A DNA stretch of 64,000 nt, taken from Candidatus Woesearchaeota archaeon (GTDB lineage Archaea > Nanobdellota > Nanobdellia > Woesearchaeales > GW2011-AR9). Within the stretch, counting starts at the first letter, position 1. Every line of letters begins with the position of its first letter. Under the pieces are notes generated by a model, which was given only the letters and a program-made list of their open reading frames with translations, ran no database searches and was not told where the DNA came from. Position numbers and translations under genes: made by a program. The DNA lies in the NCBI GenBank assembly GCA_016188115.1, contig JACPIK010000002.1, positions 989,462-1,053,461 on the forward strand, given 5' to 3'. Positions 52,955 through 61,383 of this stretch are shown piece after piece.

Positions 52955-53425
52955 ATGGATAAAACGAACAAACCGTTGTTTGTCTTGAGACCAAATCTTA
53001 AAAGCGCATTACTTCCAATGTTATTATGGAATTCGTTTCTCTTTATTGTAGGTCTTTTATTCTTGATATTTATCAGTGCAATGAGTGCCTATTTTACATT
53101 ACCACTTGGAGTTATTTTCCTTCTCTTTTTGTTTGTGCTTCCAATTATTCCTCGATATCTTGATTTTAAAAGACGAGAATACCGATTTTTTAAAGATAAA
53201 TTAGAGTACGCTGATGGATGGTGGGTGATTAACCGTCACGTAGTTCCCTATGCGAAAGTTACTGATATAACACTTAGCAAACAAATTTGGAATCGGTTGA
53301 TGGGTACAGGAACAATTCGTCTCATTACTGCAGGATCGATTTTGGGAAGTGTCCACTTAGATCATATTCAAGACTCCGAAAAAATATATGAACATCTTCA
53401 AAAGGAAATTCTAAAGTTAAATTAG
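52955..53425 (+). CDS. Membrane-anchored bacterial-type PH domain protein (YdbS-like)
   Basis: 156 residues from ATG 52955 (MDKTNKPLFVLRPN). The ATG at 52937 is only about 9 nt after the TATA (52925-52932), whereas 52955 is 27 nt from its centre. Two close membrane helices (about 20-45 and 48-68) precede a PH/DUF304 domain (about 75-150; YRFFKDKLEYADGWWVINRH, then VPYAKVTDITLSKQIWNRLMG), typical of PF03703. Role unknown. Confidence 0.85.
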   Translation: MDKTNKPLFVLRPNLKSALLPMLLWNSFLFIVGLLFLIFISAMSAYFTLPLGVIFLLFLFVLPIIPRYLDFKRREYRFFKDKLEYADGWWVINRHVVPYAKVTDITLSKQIWNRLMGTGTIRLITAGSILGSVHLDHIQDSEKIYEHLQKEILKLN

Positions 53426-53495
53426 TTCTGAATGAGGGATTCATCCCCTTTTCGCCACCCGCAAGCATTATAAACCCAAAAAATATCATTTTTCT

Positions 53496-54698
53496 ATGCA
53501 AAAAAAGGTTCTTGCCAATGGTATCACAGTACTTTATGAAAAACGACCAGGCAACGCCGTAATCGTCCAGGTAATGATTGGAGTAGGCAGCAATGATGAA
53601 AAAGCTGATGAAAGAGGAATCTCACACTACCTAGAACACATTCTTTTTGAAGGAACAACTAAAAGACCAACAAATCAAATAATTTCAAATGAAATTGAAA
53701 GTGTAGGCGGTGATTTCAACGCGTACACCACCACAGAACGAACCAATTTTTACATCAAAGTCCTTGCGAAACATTTCGAACGAGCAGTCTCAGTGCTTGC
53801 TGACATCCTGCAAAATCCTTTATTTGAACCAAAGTCAGTTGAAAAAGAAAAAAAAATTGTCATTAAAGAGATGGGGCGTGTTGATGATGAACCTCGGTAC
53901 CATCAGTGGTTATTATTACAAGAAGCGTTGTATAGCAAACATCCTTGCCGATATCCCACACACGGAAGCAAAAAGATAATTGAAAATCTAACACCTGAAA
54001 AAGTAAGGGCATATTTTCGTAAACACTACATTGCGCAAAATATGACTATTGCTATTGTAGGAAACATTGATGCTTGGAAGGACACCATTGAAAAATATTT
54101 TGTCCTCTCCGGCGGGAAGAAAACCACATCTCAAACCGTTCACGAACCAGCTTTAAAGCGAAGTAAAGTAATTCAAGTTCCGAAAAAAACAACGAACACC
54201 TACCTTATGATTGGTTATAAAACTGTTCCTGCTTCTCATCCGGATGCCTATGTGCTTCAAGTTATTGATGGGATTTTGGGACGGGGACAAAGTGGAAAAA
54301 TGTTTTGTGAGATTCGCACAAAACGCGGTTTAGCCTATGATGTTGGTACAGAACATGTTGCAGAGAGAACATATGGATATTTCGCAATATATGCCACGAT
54401 TGACAAAGAGAAAATCTCGACAACACAAAAAGTAATCTCAGAAGAACTCACAAAATTACAACAAACAACGGCACAAGAGCTCAAAGAAGCGCAAGATTAC
54501 TTGGAAGGAGATTATTTGTTAGAATTAGAAGAGCCACAAAAATACGCTGATCAATTATTATTCTGGGAACAATTAGGTAACACCCAAGACTTAAAGGATT
54601 ATGTAAAAAAAATAAAAGCAGTTACGGTTGCGGATGTAAAACGTGTGGCAAAAAAATATTTTAGTAAGTCGGTAACGATTTTAATGAAAGGGAAGTAA
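53496..54698 (+). CDS. M16-family zinc peptidase
   Basis: The 400-residue protein has the inverted zinc motif HYLEH at 44-48 (RGISHYLEHILFEGT), the downstream IKEMGRVDDEP region with the third ligand Glu, and the C-terminal M16 half (about 190-390) with RTKRGLAYDVGT. Such pitrilysin/processing-peptidase-like enzymes degrade peptides or remove leaders in a clamshell chamber. A TATA (about 53468-53475) lies about 25 nt before the ATG. Single-chain M16B form of about normal length. Confidence 0.92.
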   Translation: MQKKVLANGITVLYEKRPGNAVIVQVMIGVGSNDEKADERGISHYLEHILFEGTTKRPTNQIISNEIESVGGDFNAYTTTERTNFYIKVLAKHFERAVSVLADILQNPLFEPKSVEKEKKIVIKEMGRVDDEPRYHQWLLLQEALYSKHPCRYPTHGSKKIIENLTPEKVRAYFRKHYIAQNMTIAIVGNIDAWKDTIEKYFVLSGGKKTTSQTVHEPALKRSKVIQVPKKTTNTYLMIGYKTVPASHPDAYVLQVIDGILGRGQSGKMFCEIRTKRGLAYDVGTEHVAERTYGYFAIYATIDKEKISTTQKVISEELTKLQQTTAQELKEAQDYLEGDYLLELEEPQKYADQLLFWEQLGNTQDLKDYVKKIKAVTVADVKRVAKKYFSKSVTILMKGK

Positions 54699-54749
54699 AA
54701 ATGTTTTTGTAGGGGTTGGGGTAAGAAAAAAAGAGAAGAAAGAAAACAA

Positions 54750-55265
54750 TTAATTCTTGCAGATAACTTCTGTTAAAATCTGATGATAATTATTATCTCC
54801 TAACTCAGGTTCGACGGAAGGTGCATCCCAAGTTTGACATAATCGGTCATCGATAGCTCGACCAGCCTCATTACAAGGAACTAGAACAGAGTCGGCGGGT
54901 TGGAACTGTGGTCGACGGCAAGAACCATCGGCACTTTCATAATAATGCATTATCTTTTCCATCTGCCCAGCAAAGCATCCTCTATAACCCATGTCCCGAC
55001 AAATCTGAGATGCTGTCTTTGTAGTTTGAAAATCAACGTTGCCGTAATGGTCACTAATAGTGTTAAAACCTATAAACACCAGATTTTGTCCAGCTGGAAG
55101 TAGATTTCCACGTGCAAGTATCGCTTCTCCAGCAACAGCTCCTTCCTCTCCTTCTTCAGAGACAGAACTAAATTCAGTCTTATTGAATCCAAACATAACA
55201 ACTGCAACGATAGCAACTAATGCAACAACTGCAATAATGATTGTTGTATGATTACTTTTTTCCAA
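54750..55265 (-). CDS. N-anchored secreted protein with cysteines, unknown function
   Basis: 171 residues if translation starts at TTG 55265. A strong GGAGG lies 8 nt before this codon, while the upstream GTG at 55274 overlaps the site and is too close. One N-terminal membrane helix (about 10-28) is followed by an exported domain with about seven cysteines (SQICRDMGYRGCFAG, GSCRRPQF, VPCNEAG, RLCQTW, VICKN). Similar in plan to 10005-10439. No family recognised. Confidence 0.72.
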   Translation of the reverse strand: MEKSNHTTIIIAVVALVAIVAVVMFGFNKTEFSSVSEEGEEGAVAGEAILARGNLLPAGQNLVFIGFNTISDHYGNVDFQTTKTASQICRDMGYRGCFAGQMEKIMHYYESADGSCRRPQFQPADSVLVPCNEAGRAIDDRLCQTWDAPSVEPELGDNNYHQILTEVICKN

Positions 55266-55364
55266 TGTAAACACCTCCCTTTCCCATAATCAAGAAAAAC
55301 GTCTTTAAAATAATTAGTCACCCCCCAAGGAGTACTAAGAATTGAACATTTGTAAAGAATTAGA

Positions 55365-55712
55365 CTACAATAATCCCAAACTTATCTTAAGTGCTTCGTC
55401 AACGTCGCACATTGTTATGTCCTCAATCTTAGACAACTTTTTGATGAGTCGCTGCTTATCAATCGCTCTAATTTGATTTAACAACACTTTTGAAGACTTT
55501 TCAACACGTGCATTCTGAGCGGTGAGCAACACTTCCATAGGATATATCTTATCAACGTTTTGAGAAGTGATGGGTGCAATAATCGTAAGAGTACTATACT
55601 TATTGCCCACATCATTCTGAATAATGACTGCGGGTCTGGATTTGTTGATCTCATGTCCAATTGTTGGATCGAGATTAACTAACCAAATATCTCCTCTTTT
55701 TACATCTACCAT
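55365..55712 (-). CDS. mazF: MazF/PemK-family toxin
   Basis: 115 residues from ATG 55712 (MVDVKRGDIWLVNLDP). The N-terminal RGDIWLVNLDPTIGHEINKS and the RPAVIIQND strand are the MazF hallmark, with ITSQN at the usual Ser/Thr active-site region. MazF toxins cut mRNA at short motifs. The start is decided by TAATG overlap with the antitoxin stop; the longer frame to 55742 lies inside the antitoxin gene. Confidence 0.93.
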   Translation of the reverse strand: MVDVKRGDIWLVNLDPTIGHEINKSRPAVIIQNDVGNKYSTLTIIAPITSQNVDKIYPMEVLLTAQNARVEKSSKVLLNQIRAIDKQRLIKKLSKIEDITMCDVDEALKISLGLL

Positions 55713-55930
55713 TATTCTAATTCTCCAGAAGTTCCCTCCCACTCTCCAAGAATTTCTCTGTCCTCATTCGCTTTATTTTTATAGCCGGCAATCATCTCAC
55801 GTACAAGATTTTGTTTCTTCGCTTTTACTGCAAGTCGTGCAATAACATCATCATAGGTTTCGTTTTTCTGCTTTATTTCATCCATTGCCATTTTTGTCTT
55901 TTTATGAATTTTTACAGTTGTGACATCCAT
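55712..55930 (-). CDS. Ribbon-helix-helix antitoxin for MazF
   Basis: 72 residues. The N-terminal strand DVTTVKIHKKTKMAMDEI followed by NETYDDVIARLAV is a ribbon-helix-helix DNA-binding domain as in VapB/RelB-type archaeal antitoxins. The acidic C-terminus (NEDREILGEWEGTSGELE) is the likely toxin-binding tail. The pair is co-translated through TAATG. Expression is probably autoregulated through the operator at 55931-55949. Confidence 0.87.
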   Translation of the reverse strand: MDVTTVKIHKKTKMAMDEIKQKNETYDDVIARLAVKAKKQNLVREMIAGYKNKANEDREILGEWEGTSGELE

Positions 55931-55949
55931 AGTATACTAAAAGTATACT
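55931..55949. promoter_or_regulatory. Double palindromic operator of the MazF operon
   Basis: Two copies of the perfect 8-bp palindrome AGTATACT (55931-55938 and 55942-55949), separated by AAA, lie directly between the antitoxin ATG (55930) and its TATA (TATAAAAA on the plus strand, 55953-55960; centre about 27 nt from the ATG). Centre-to-centre spacing is 11 bp, about one helical turn, suiting two antitoxin dimers on the same DNA face. Confidence 0.8.
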
Positions 55950-55992
55950 TGCTATAAAAATGTTTTGTAAAGATTGAATAAGTTCAGAAAAA

Positions 55993-57078
55993 TTATCTCG
56001 TGACTTGCCAACTTTCAACTAACTCTTTAAGCTTCTTGGCATCTTTATTCTTCTCGAAGTGTTCTCGCACAGGCATGAGAAATTGATTAATGTATTTGGC
56101 AGTAGCTGTTTTAAGATCCGCAGGATGGACGTCGCCATTGATGAACGCTTTTTCTAACTGATCATAACTGTTAAATGTTAGATTACCGCCCCATTTCTCT
56201 GGACGCTCAATAGTAAATGATTCAATTTTTTCAAAAACAATATATTTACAATATTCCAATACAGGATTATCTTCAACCTGTTTCTCAGGACAATACGCTT
56301 TTTTGAATTTGCGATTAATCTCTTCTTCACTATCAGTCATAAAAATCGCAGTATCAGGTTTTGACTTACTCATCTTAACTTCAATAGCTCGATCTGCACC
56401 AATCTTATCAGTTGCAGGAGGTTGTGATAAACCCATAAGCATATGGTGACTTATTACAATAGGTTTAGTAAATCCCAACTTAGGGAAAATTTCACGAGCA
56501 AGCATATTGACTTTGCGTTGATCCATTCCTAGTTGTGCAATATCTGCTTCTAAATGATGAATATCCGCTGCTTGCATGATTGGATAGAGAATTTGACTCG
56601 CTGGATTGTTGGTTGATTCTTCTCTGCCCATGATTTGACCACAACGAAGCACCCGTTGTACTGTTGCATTCATGGAAATTTTGAGAACCGTTTCCCAATA
56701 TTCAGGATGTTCTTTGATAAATTTACTTGTCCAGATGAATTCAACATGGGTTAGATCCATGCCACAGGCTTTCCACACTTCGATAAAGTATTTACCAACT
56801 GTTTGAATCTTTTCCAAATCCCCACCCATTTTATTGTTAAGTAAACCAAACCAATCAGCTACCCAAAAACGAAAGGTAATGCCGGCTCTTGTGAGTTTGT
56901 TGACATTAACAGCACGTAATAACCCTTGAGCAATATGAATCCGACCAGAGGGTTCAAATCCATCATATGCAATTATTTTCTTTTTAGTCTTAAGAAGTTC
57001 AACTAACTCTTCTTCACCGATGATTTCTTCACCAACTTCCTTGATGAGAGCAAGACGTTCTTGAACGGTAAGTGTCAT
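55993..57078 (-). CDS. tyrS: Tyrosyl-tRNA synthetase
   Basis: 361 residues from ATG 57078 (MTLTVQERLALIKEVG). The class I synthetase has the HIGH-equivalent GRIHIAQG (about 46-53), the tyrosine-binding ADWFGLLNNK region, QAADIHHLEADIAQLGMDQRK and KMSKS in EVKMSKSKPD (about 234). It is the archaeal/eukaryotic type without the bacterial S4 tail. The longer frame to 57162 is rejected since a TATA TTTAAATAA (57101-57109) is centred 27 nt before 57078. Confidence 0.95.
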   Translation of the reverse strand: MTLTVQERLALIKEVGEEIIGEEELVELLKTKKKIIAYDGFEPSGRIHIAQGLLRAVNVNKLTRAGITFRFWVADWFGLLNNKMGGDLEKIQTVGKYFIEVWKACGMDLTHVEFIWTSKFIKEHPEYWETVLKISMNATVQRVLRCGQIMGREESTNNPASQILYPIMQAADIHHLEADIAQLGMDQRKVNMLAREIFPKLGFTKPIVISHHMLMGLSQPPATDKIGADRAIEVKMSKSKPDTAIFMTDSEEEINRKFKKAYCPEKQVEDNPVLEYCKYIVFEKIESFTIERPEKWGGNLTFNSYDQLEKAFINGDVHPADLKTATAKYINQFLMPVREHFEKNKDAKKLKELVESWQVTR

Positions 57079-57219
57079 GGTTGTGTGAGTGTAAGAAGTG
57101 TTTAAATAATTAGTGGTTACGGATTTGAAGATAATTCTATCAATGGGAGGCCATCTTGTCACTATTTCTAAGGGACTATCCTCTAAACTTATTTAAAATA
57201 AGCCTCTTTTTCTTTTCGT

Positions 57220-58098
57220 ATGGGCACGTTGTATTGTTGTTATACCATTGCTGAGAAGGATATAGAAAGGGCGCTCCATGCTCTTGCAAAATCGTTTAGA
57301 CCTGTACGAGAAGATGCCGTGAGATTAGCTTCCAACCATTTAGAAGAGATTAGTAACTCTTTACCTTTAACTGCTTCTTATCCGAGGGTATTTTTTAAAT
57401 TAAGTTTCAAAGATTTAGGACCCTATCTTTATAGTCTAGGAAAAATCGATCAAGAACACCACCATCTTGATTTTTTTACATCGCCTGAAGGTCAGCGTTA
57501 TGACTGTGGATACAATCCTTTGGAGAGTAATGACCTCATTGTTGCTTTTGAAAAACGCTGTATCCCTAAATTCTTGCTTACAGATCGAATTGATGATGGT
57601 AACAATCATTTTTGCTTTGAAGTGGTTGATTATCTCTTTCAGCCCAGTACGTACCGTGCAGAAGTAGAAGATCAGATTAGACGAATTGATCGATTAGGAG
57701 TAAAGAGTTGGGCGGATAAAGAACTTGCTGATCTTGTTGATGAACATACAGTTGCGGGAAAAATTGATTGTTCTGGGTTGCCGGTAGAAATGCTCTTGGA
57801 TCTCCCTAAATCAAAAAATGATCTTGTTATGTTACGCGAAGAGTTATATCAACAGCAAATTTCAAATCATTTGACGGTTTTAGGAGCAGTAGCGCGTTTG
57901 TTTTACGACCTTATTGAAATTCCTCTCCAGCGAGAAGGTTTTAGAGCTCAGCACCGAATTGTGTCATTTGCGCAGTCTTGGAACCCCTACGTAATCTGTG
58001 CTGATCAATGGAGGAAAATGGTTGCTGATAAGGGATTTTTAAGACCAGATGATGTCCCCCATACGTACGATTTTGTGATGCCCGCATTGAAAGATTAA
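57220..58098 (+). CDS. Hypothetical protein, unknown function
   Basis: 292 residues, soluble, mixed alpha/beta, no membrane helix or signal peptide. It contains two HHH/CHF-type patches (QEHHHLDFF and NHFCFEVV) and a mostly helical C-terminal third. No family recognised. Its 5' end is an ATG (MGTLYCCYT) following a short AT-rich region. Confidence 0.7.
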   Translation: MGTLYCCYTIAEKDIERALHALAKSFRPVREDAVRLASNHLEEISNSLPLTASYPRVFFKLSFKDLGPYLYSLGKIDQEHHHLDFFTSPEGQRYDCGYNPLESNDLIVAFEKRCIPKFLLTDRIDDGNNHFCFEVVDYLFQPSTYRAEVEDQIRRIDRLGVKSWADKELADLVDEHTVAGKIDCSGLPVEMLLDLPKSKNDLVMLREELYQQQISNHLTVLGAVARLFYDLIEIPLQREGFRAQHRIVSFAQSWNPYVICADQWRKMVADKGFLRPDDVPHTYDFVMPALKD

Positions 58099-58179
58099 AT
58101 CTAAGTAAGACTAGTTTTAATTCTTAACAATCGCTTTATCTTCGTAAAATATAAAAAGCCGCCGTCGAATTAGCCCTCC

Positions 58180-58818
58180 ATGACAAACGTAATCCTATTT
58201 GATTTTTGGGGAACTTTAGTAGAAACTGGGGTCTGGAGCCCAACCAAACAAGTACGCAATATCTTACACATCGAGATACCATTTCATGAGTTCGTAGTCC
58301 GTTTTGAGAAAGCCATGATGACCAAAAATATCCCCACATTGAAAGATGGGTTTGATGAAGTGTTCAAAGAATTTAATGTTGAACCACACCAACGCAAAAT
58401 GGATGATTTGATTGGGATGTGGAATAAATCCTGGATGTTAGCTCGACCGTATCCTGAATTACAAGAAGTACTCGAAGAATTGAGTCAAAAATATACTTTA
58501 GTATTATTCTCCAACACTGACCCATTTTCAGTTAAGAATGTCTTAGAGAAATATAATCTTAGAAAATATTTCAAACATATTTTTCTCTCCTGTGAAATGG
58601 GCAAAATTAAAACAGAAGAAGGATTTATTGGACATATCCTAGACCAAATAAAAAGTGATGCAACCAAAGCAGTATTAGTAGGAGACAGCATCGAAAGCGA
58701 TATGGTCACAGCTCAACGCGCAAATGTGCGTTCCATTCTTGTTGATCGTTCACAGAACCGAGAATATACTGCTAAAATTGCTAGTTTAAAAGATTTAGCA
58801 GCAACACTCGAGGAGTAA
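58180..58818 (+). CDS. HAD-superfamily hydrolase
   Basis: The 212-residue protein has motif I FDFWGTLVE (about 7-15; Asp nucleophile with Trp-Gly in place of Asp-Gly, as in some HAD phosphatases), motif II LFSNTD (about 109-114), motif III Lys in GKIKTEEGF and motif IV VGDSIESDM. A TATA (about 58146-58155) precedes the ATG. The next gene follows at 6 nt (rnz), so the two are likely in one operon. Confidence 0.88.
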   Translation: MTNVILFDFWGTLVETGVWSPTKQVRNILHIEIPFHEFVVRFEKAMMTKNIPTLKDGFDEVFKEFNVEPHQRKMDDLIGMWNKSWMLARPYPELQEVLEELSQKYTLVLFSNTDPFSVKNVLEKYNLRKYFKHIFLSCEMGKIKTEEGFIGHILDQIKSDATKAVLVGDSIESDMVTAQRANVRSILVDRSQNREYTAKIASLKDLAATLEE

Positions 58819-58824
58819 AGATCC

Positions 58825-59715
58825 ATGGAGATTACGTTTTTAGGCACTGGCTGTATGCAGCCGACCAAGTATCGTAATCATGCAGGAGTCTTACTTACCT
58901 TTGGCAACGAAAATATTCTCTTCGACTGCGGTGAAGGGATTCAACGACAAATGCGCATCGCAGGTATCAAACCTGCAAAGATTACTCGTTTGTGTATTAG
59001 CCATTTTCATGGAGATCACGTTTTTGGTGTTCCTGGTCTATTAAGTAGTATGGGTGCTGATGAATTCGCAAGCAAATTGCATATTTACGGACCTAGTGGA
59101 ACTGCCAAGTTTCTAGAATACACACTGAAAGGTTTTGCCGCAAAAGATATTATCCCCTTTGAAGTTCATGAAGTAGAAAATGGAGTCATTTTTGAAAATG
59201 ATGAATTTTCACTAGAAGCAGCACCATTACTTCACTCCACTAAATGTATTGGCTTTCGTTTCCAACAGAAAAATAAACGACGAATTAATATGTCAACAGC
59301 AAAGAAATTTGGTCTCGAAGAAGGACCTATTTTGGGAAAGTTGCAACAAGGACTATCTGTAGTCATAAACGGTAAAAAAATTAATCCTGATGATGTCTCA
59401 ACCATCATCGAAGGTAAAAGTGTAAGTTACGTTACCGACACTGCCGCTTGTACTGGTGCGTATAATTTAGCAAAGGATGTTGATCTACTCATTATTGAAG
59501 GAACACTTCTTGATAACTTACGTGCTAATGCCATTAAGACAAAACATCTCACTGTAAAACAAGCTGCATTAATTGGTCAAGAGAACGGCGCTAAAAGACT
59601 CGTCATTACCCATATTAGCCAACGCTATAAAACAAATTCTGAAATTATTGAAGAAGCCCAAGCCTATTTTCCTGGTGCGATGGTGGCGGAAGATTTCTTG
59701 AAGATAAAGGTGTAA
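58825..59715 (+). CDS. rnz: Ribonuclease Z (tRNA 3' processing)
   Basis: The 296-residue metallo-beta-lactamase-fold enzyme has the short-form tRNase Z zinc motif SHFHGDHVFG (about 61-70), the AAPLLHSTKCIGFRF region, VTDTA and a later His in VITHISQRY. It trims tRNA 3' trailers, and would generate the 3' end of tRNA-Pro at 50467, which lacks an encoded CCA. It follows the HAD gene by 6 nt. Confidence 0.95.
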   Translation: MEITFLGTGCMQPTKYRNHAGVLLTFGNENILFDCGEGIQRQMRIAGIKPAKITRLCISHFHGDHVFGVPGLLSSMGADEFASKLHIYGPSGTAKFLEYTLKGFAAKDIIPFEVHEVENGVIFENDEFSLEAAPLLHSTKCIGFRFQQKNKRRINMSTAKKFGLEEGPILGKLQQGLSVVINGKKINPDDVSTIIEGKSVSYVTDTAACTGAYNLAKDVDLLIIEGTLLDNLRANAIKTKHLTVKQAALIGQENGAKRLVITHISQRYKTNSEIIEEAQAYFPGAMVAEDFLKIKV

Positions 59716-59762
59716 GAGCTAAAACCACAAGAACAATAAACTCTGGCGATCTCTTTTCTCCC

Positions 59763-60203
59763 ATGATCAACACCAAAGCTAAAGGAACCAAAGGAGAACG
59801 AGAGTTGGTAGCATTCTTTAATGATCAAGGTTGGGTATGTATTCGAGCTGCTGGCAGTGGATCATCGCGCTATCCTGCACCAGATCTCTTAGCAGGCAAT
59901 GCTATTCGACGTCTAGCAATTGAGTGTAAAGTAACTAAAGATGAAAAGAAATATTTTACTAAAGAAGAAATTAATCAGCTCCAAACCTTTGCACAGAAAT
60001 TCGGTGCAGAACCGTGGGTTGCGGTTCATTTTCCAGGTCAACCCTGGCACTTTTGTATGTTAGAGGACCTTAAAGATACTGGTGCAAGTTTTTGTCTTTC
60101 CTTAGAGTTAGCACGATTTAAAGGGCTCACCAAAGAACAATTATTGGGAGACTGGCAAAAAGAATCGACCTCTTTCAAGCATACCACCACTGGTCAGGAC
60201 TAA
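59763..60203 (+). CDS. hjc: Holliday junction resolvase Hjc
   Basis: 146 residues, archaeal Hjc nuclease of the PD-(D/E)xK fold: Glu in TKGERELVAFF (about 14), Asp in RYPAPDLLAG (about 41), and ExK in AIECKVTKDE (about 56-58). It resolves recombination intermediates as a dimer. The C-terminal tail (about 120-146) is short and polar. Confidence 0.95.
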   Translation: MINTKAKGTKGERELVAFFNDQGWVCIRAAGSGSSRYPAPDLLAGNAIRRLAIECKVTKDEKKYFTKEEINQLQTFAQKFGAEPWVAVHFPGQPWHFCMLEDLKDTGASFCLSLELARFKGLTKEQLLGDWQKESTSFKHTTTGQD

Positions 60204-60245
60204 AACCGAAAGATTTAAAAGTGCCTTTCTCTATGATAATACCTA

Positions 60246-60938
60246 ATGCGTCTGCCTCCTAAAAAGATTGAAGAAATTCTTATCAGTGTGCTAGGTGAAC
60301 AGGGAACACCTCTTATTAAAGAATTAATGGGAAAACAAAACATCTCTGAATTTGATCTTGCAACTCGTACCAATAAAGATATCAAAATTATTCGTAAATT
60401 ACTCTATATTCTCTACAATCATAATCTCGTCGCATTTACTCGCAAAAAAGACAAACAAAAAGGATGGTACATCTATTATTGGACATTACAACCCGATAGC
60501 ATTAGCTTTAGTTATGTTAAGATGAAAAAAGAGTTACTTGAACGATTACGTGAACAACTAATCTCAGAAGAAAAGGAACTCTACTTTGTCTGTCCAAAAG
60601 AATGCACTCGTCTTACATTTGATCAAGCTATGGATTTTGAATTTCACTGCCCTGAATGTGGTGAGCTTCTTGCCCAAGATGATAGTACAGACCGTAAAGC
60701 TGGGATCAGAACACAAATCGAAGGGCTCATAGTTGAATTAGCAGAATTAACTCAAGTACGTAAAGTAAGACGAAAAGAAGTCAAAGAAAAACGCAGCAAA
60801 GTAGCTGCTCGTAAAAAAGAAGCCGTCAAGAAAAAAGCTGTCGTAAAGAAGGAAAAAGTTGCAAAAAAACCAAAGACTGCTGTTAAGAAACCAACAACCA
60901 CCAAAAAGACCGTTGCAAAAAAACCGACTAAAAAATAA
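60246..60938 (+). CDS. tfe: Transcription factor E (TFE-alpha) with lysine-rich tail
   Basis: The 230-residue protein has a winged helix (about 1-90; FDLATRTNKDIKIIRKLLYI), a zinc ribbon (FVCPKECTRL, then FHCPECGELL; about 115-143), a short helix, and an unusual tail (about 170-230) dominated by KK, KA, KP and TKK repeats, like a histone-H1 C-terminus. TFE helps RNA polymerase open DNA. The basic tail is not part of the core family and could add DNA or RNA affinity. Confidence 0.93.
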   Translation: MRLPPKKIEEILISVLGEQGTPLIKELMGKQNISEFDLATRTNKDIKIIRKLLYILYNHNLVAFTRKKDKQKGWYIYYWTLQPDSISFSYVKMKKELLERLREQLISEEKELYFVCPKECTRLTFDQAMDFEFHCPECGELLAQDDSTDRKAGIRTQIEGLIVELAELTQVRKVRRKEVKEKRSKVAARKKEAVKKKAVVKKEKVAKKPKTAVKKPTTTKKTVAKKPTKK

Positions 60939-60961
60939 AAAGAAATAACCTAAAAAAATAC

Positions 60962-61159
60962 TTACCGTTTTCTCTTTCCAACTAATGTTTCAATGGTACG
61001 TTCTTCACGAAGAACACGCGCAGTCATTTTTTCGATATTCATTTCCATGTTCGCAACACGACGCTCAAGTAAGATAAGCACACGTAATGAATAGACGATA
61101 GCTGCAAGAGTACCAATAATTACTGCAAGAATGACTTCTGCTAATTCTAAACCTGCCAT
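60962..61159 (-). CDS. Small membrane protein with coiled-coil tail
   Basis: 65 residues: one membrane helix (about 8-30, LAVIIGTLAAIVYSLRVLIL) followed by a charged helix (about 33-65) ending GKRKR. A good ribosome site GAGGTG precedes the ATG, so the mRNA should have a leader; the structured element at 61200-61272 lies in that leader if the TATA at 61309-61317 is used. Function unknown. Confidence 0.72.
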   Translation of the reverse strand: MAGLELAEVILAVIIGTLAAIVYSLRVLILLERRVANMEMNIEKMTARVLREERTIETLVGKRKR

Positions 61160-61199
61160 GATAACACCTCTTTTTTAACACCGATTAAAAAAGTGGTCC

Positions 61200-61272
61200 A
61201 GAAACGGGAAATGAACACATTGTATTCATTTCCGTTTAGAAAATCAATGATTTTCCAAAACGGAAAGTTTCT
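61200..61272. promoter_or_regulatory. Candidate leader RNA with mutually exclusive hairpins
   Basis: Hairpin A pairs 61203-61215 with 61225-61236. Hairpin B pairs CCGTTT (61232-61237) with AAACGG (61258-61263) around a perfect 7-bp stem GAAAATC/GATTTTC (61239-61245 with 61249-61255). CCGTT is used by both, so only one can form. AGAAAC/GTTTCT (61200-61205 with 61267-61272) closes the element. Orientation is unproven; the minus strand would place it in the leader of 60962-61159. Confidence 0.55.
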
Positions 61273-61308
61273 CTACACCTCTTTATATTGGGAAATGGGG
61301 ATTGTAGA

Positions 61309-61317
61309 ATATATAAA
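61309..61317 (-). promoter_or_regulatory. Candidate TATA box for the leader of the small membrane protein gene
   Basis: On the minus strand this reads TTTATATAT, close to the archaeal TATA consensus. It would start transcription near 61287 and give a leader of about 128 nt containing the hairpin element. It might instead act on the plus strand; the aIF2-beta gene has its own better-placed TATA at 61353-61360. Confidence 0.4.
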
Positions 61318-61383
61318 CATTACGTTGAATTTTGGGAAGTTGAGCCATTATATTTATAAAAAGCGACCAGATCAACCCCTCAG

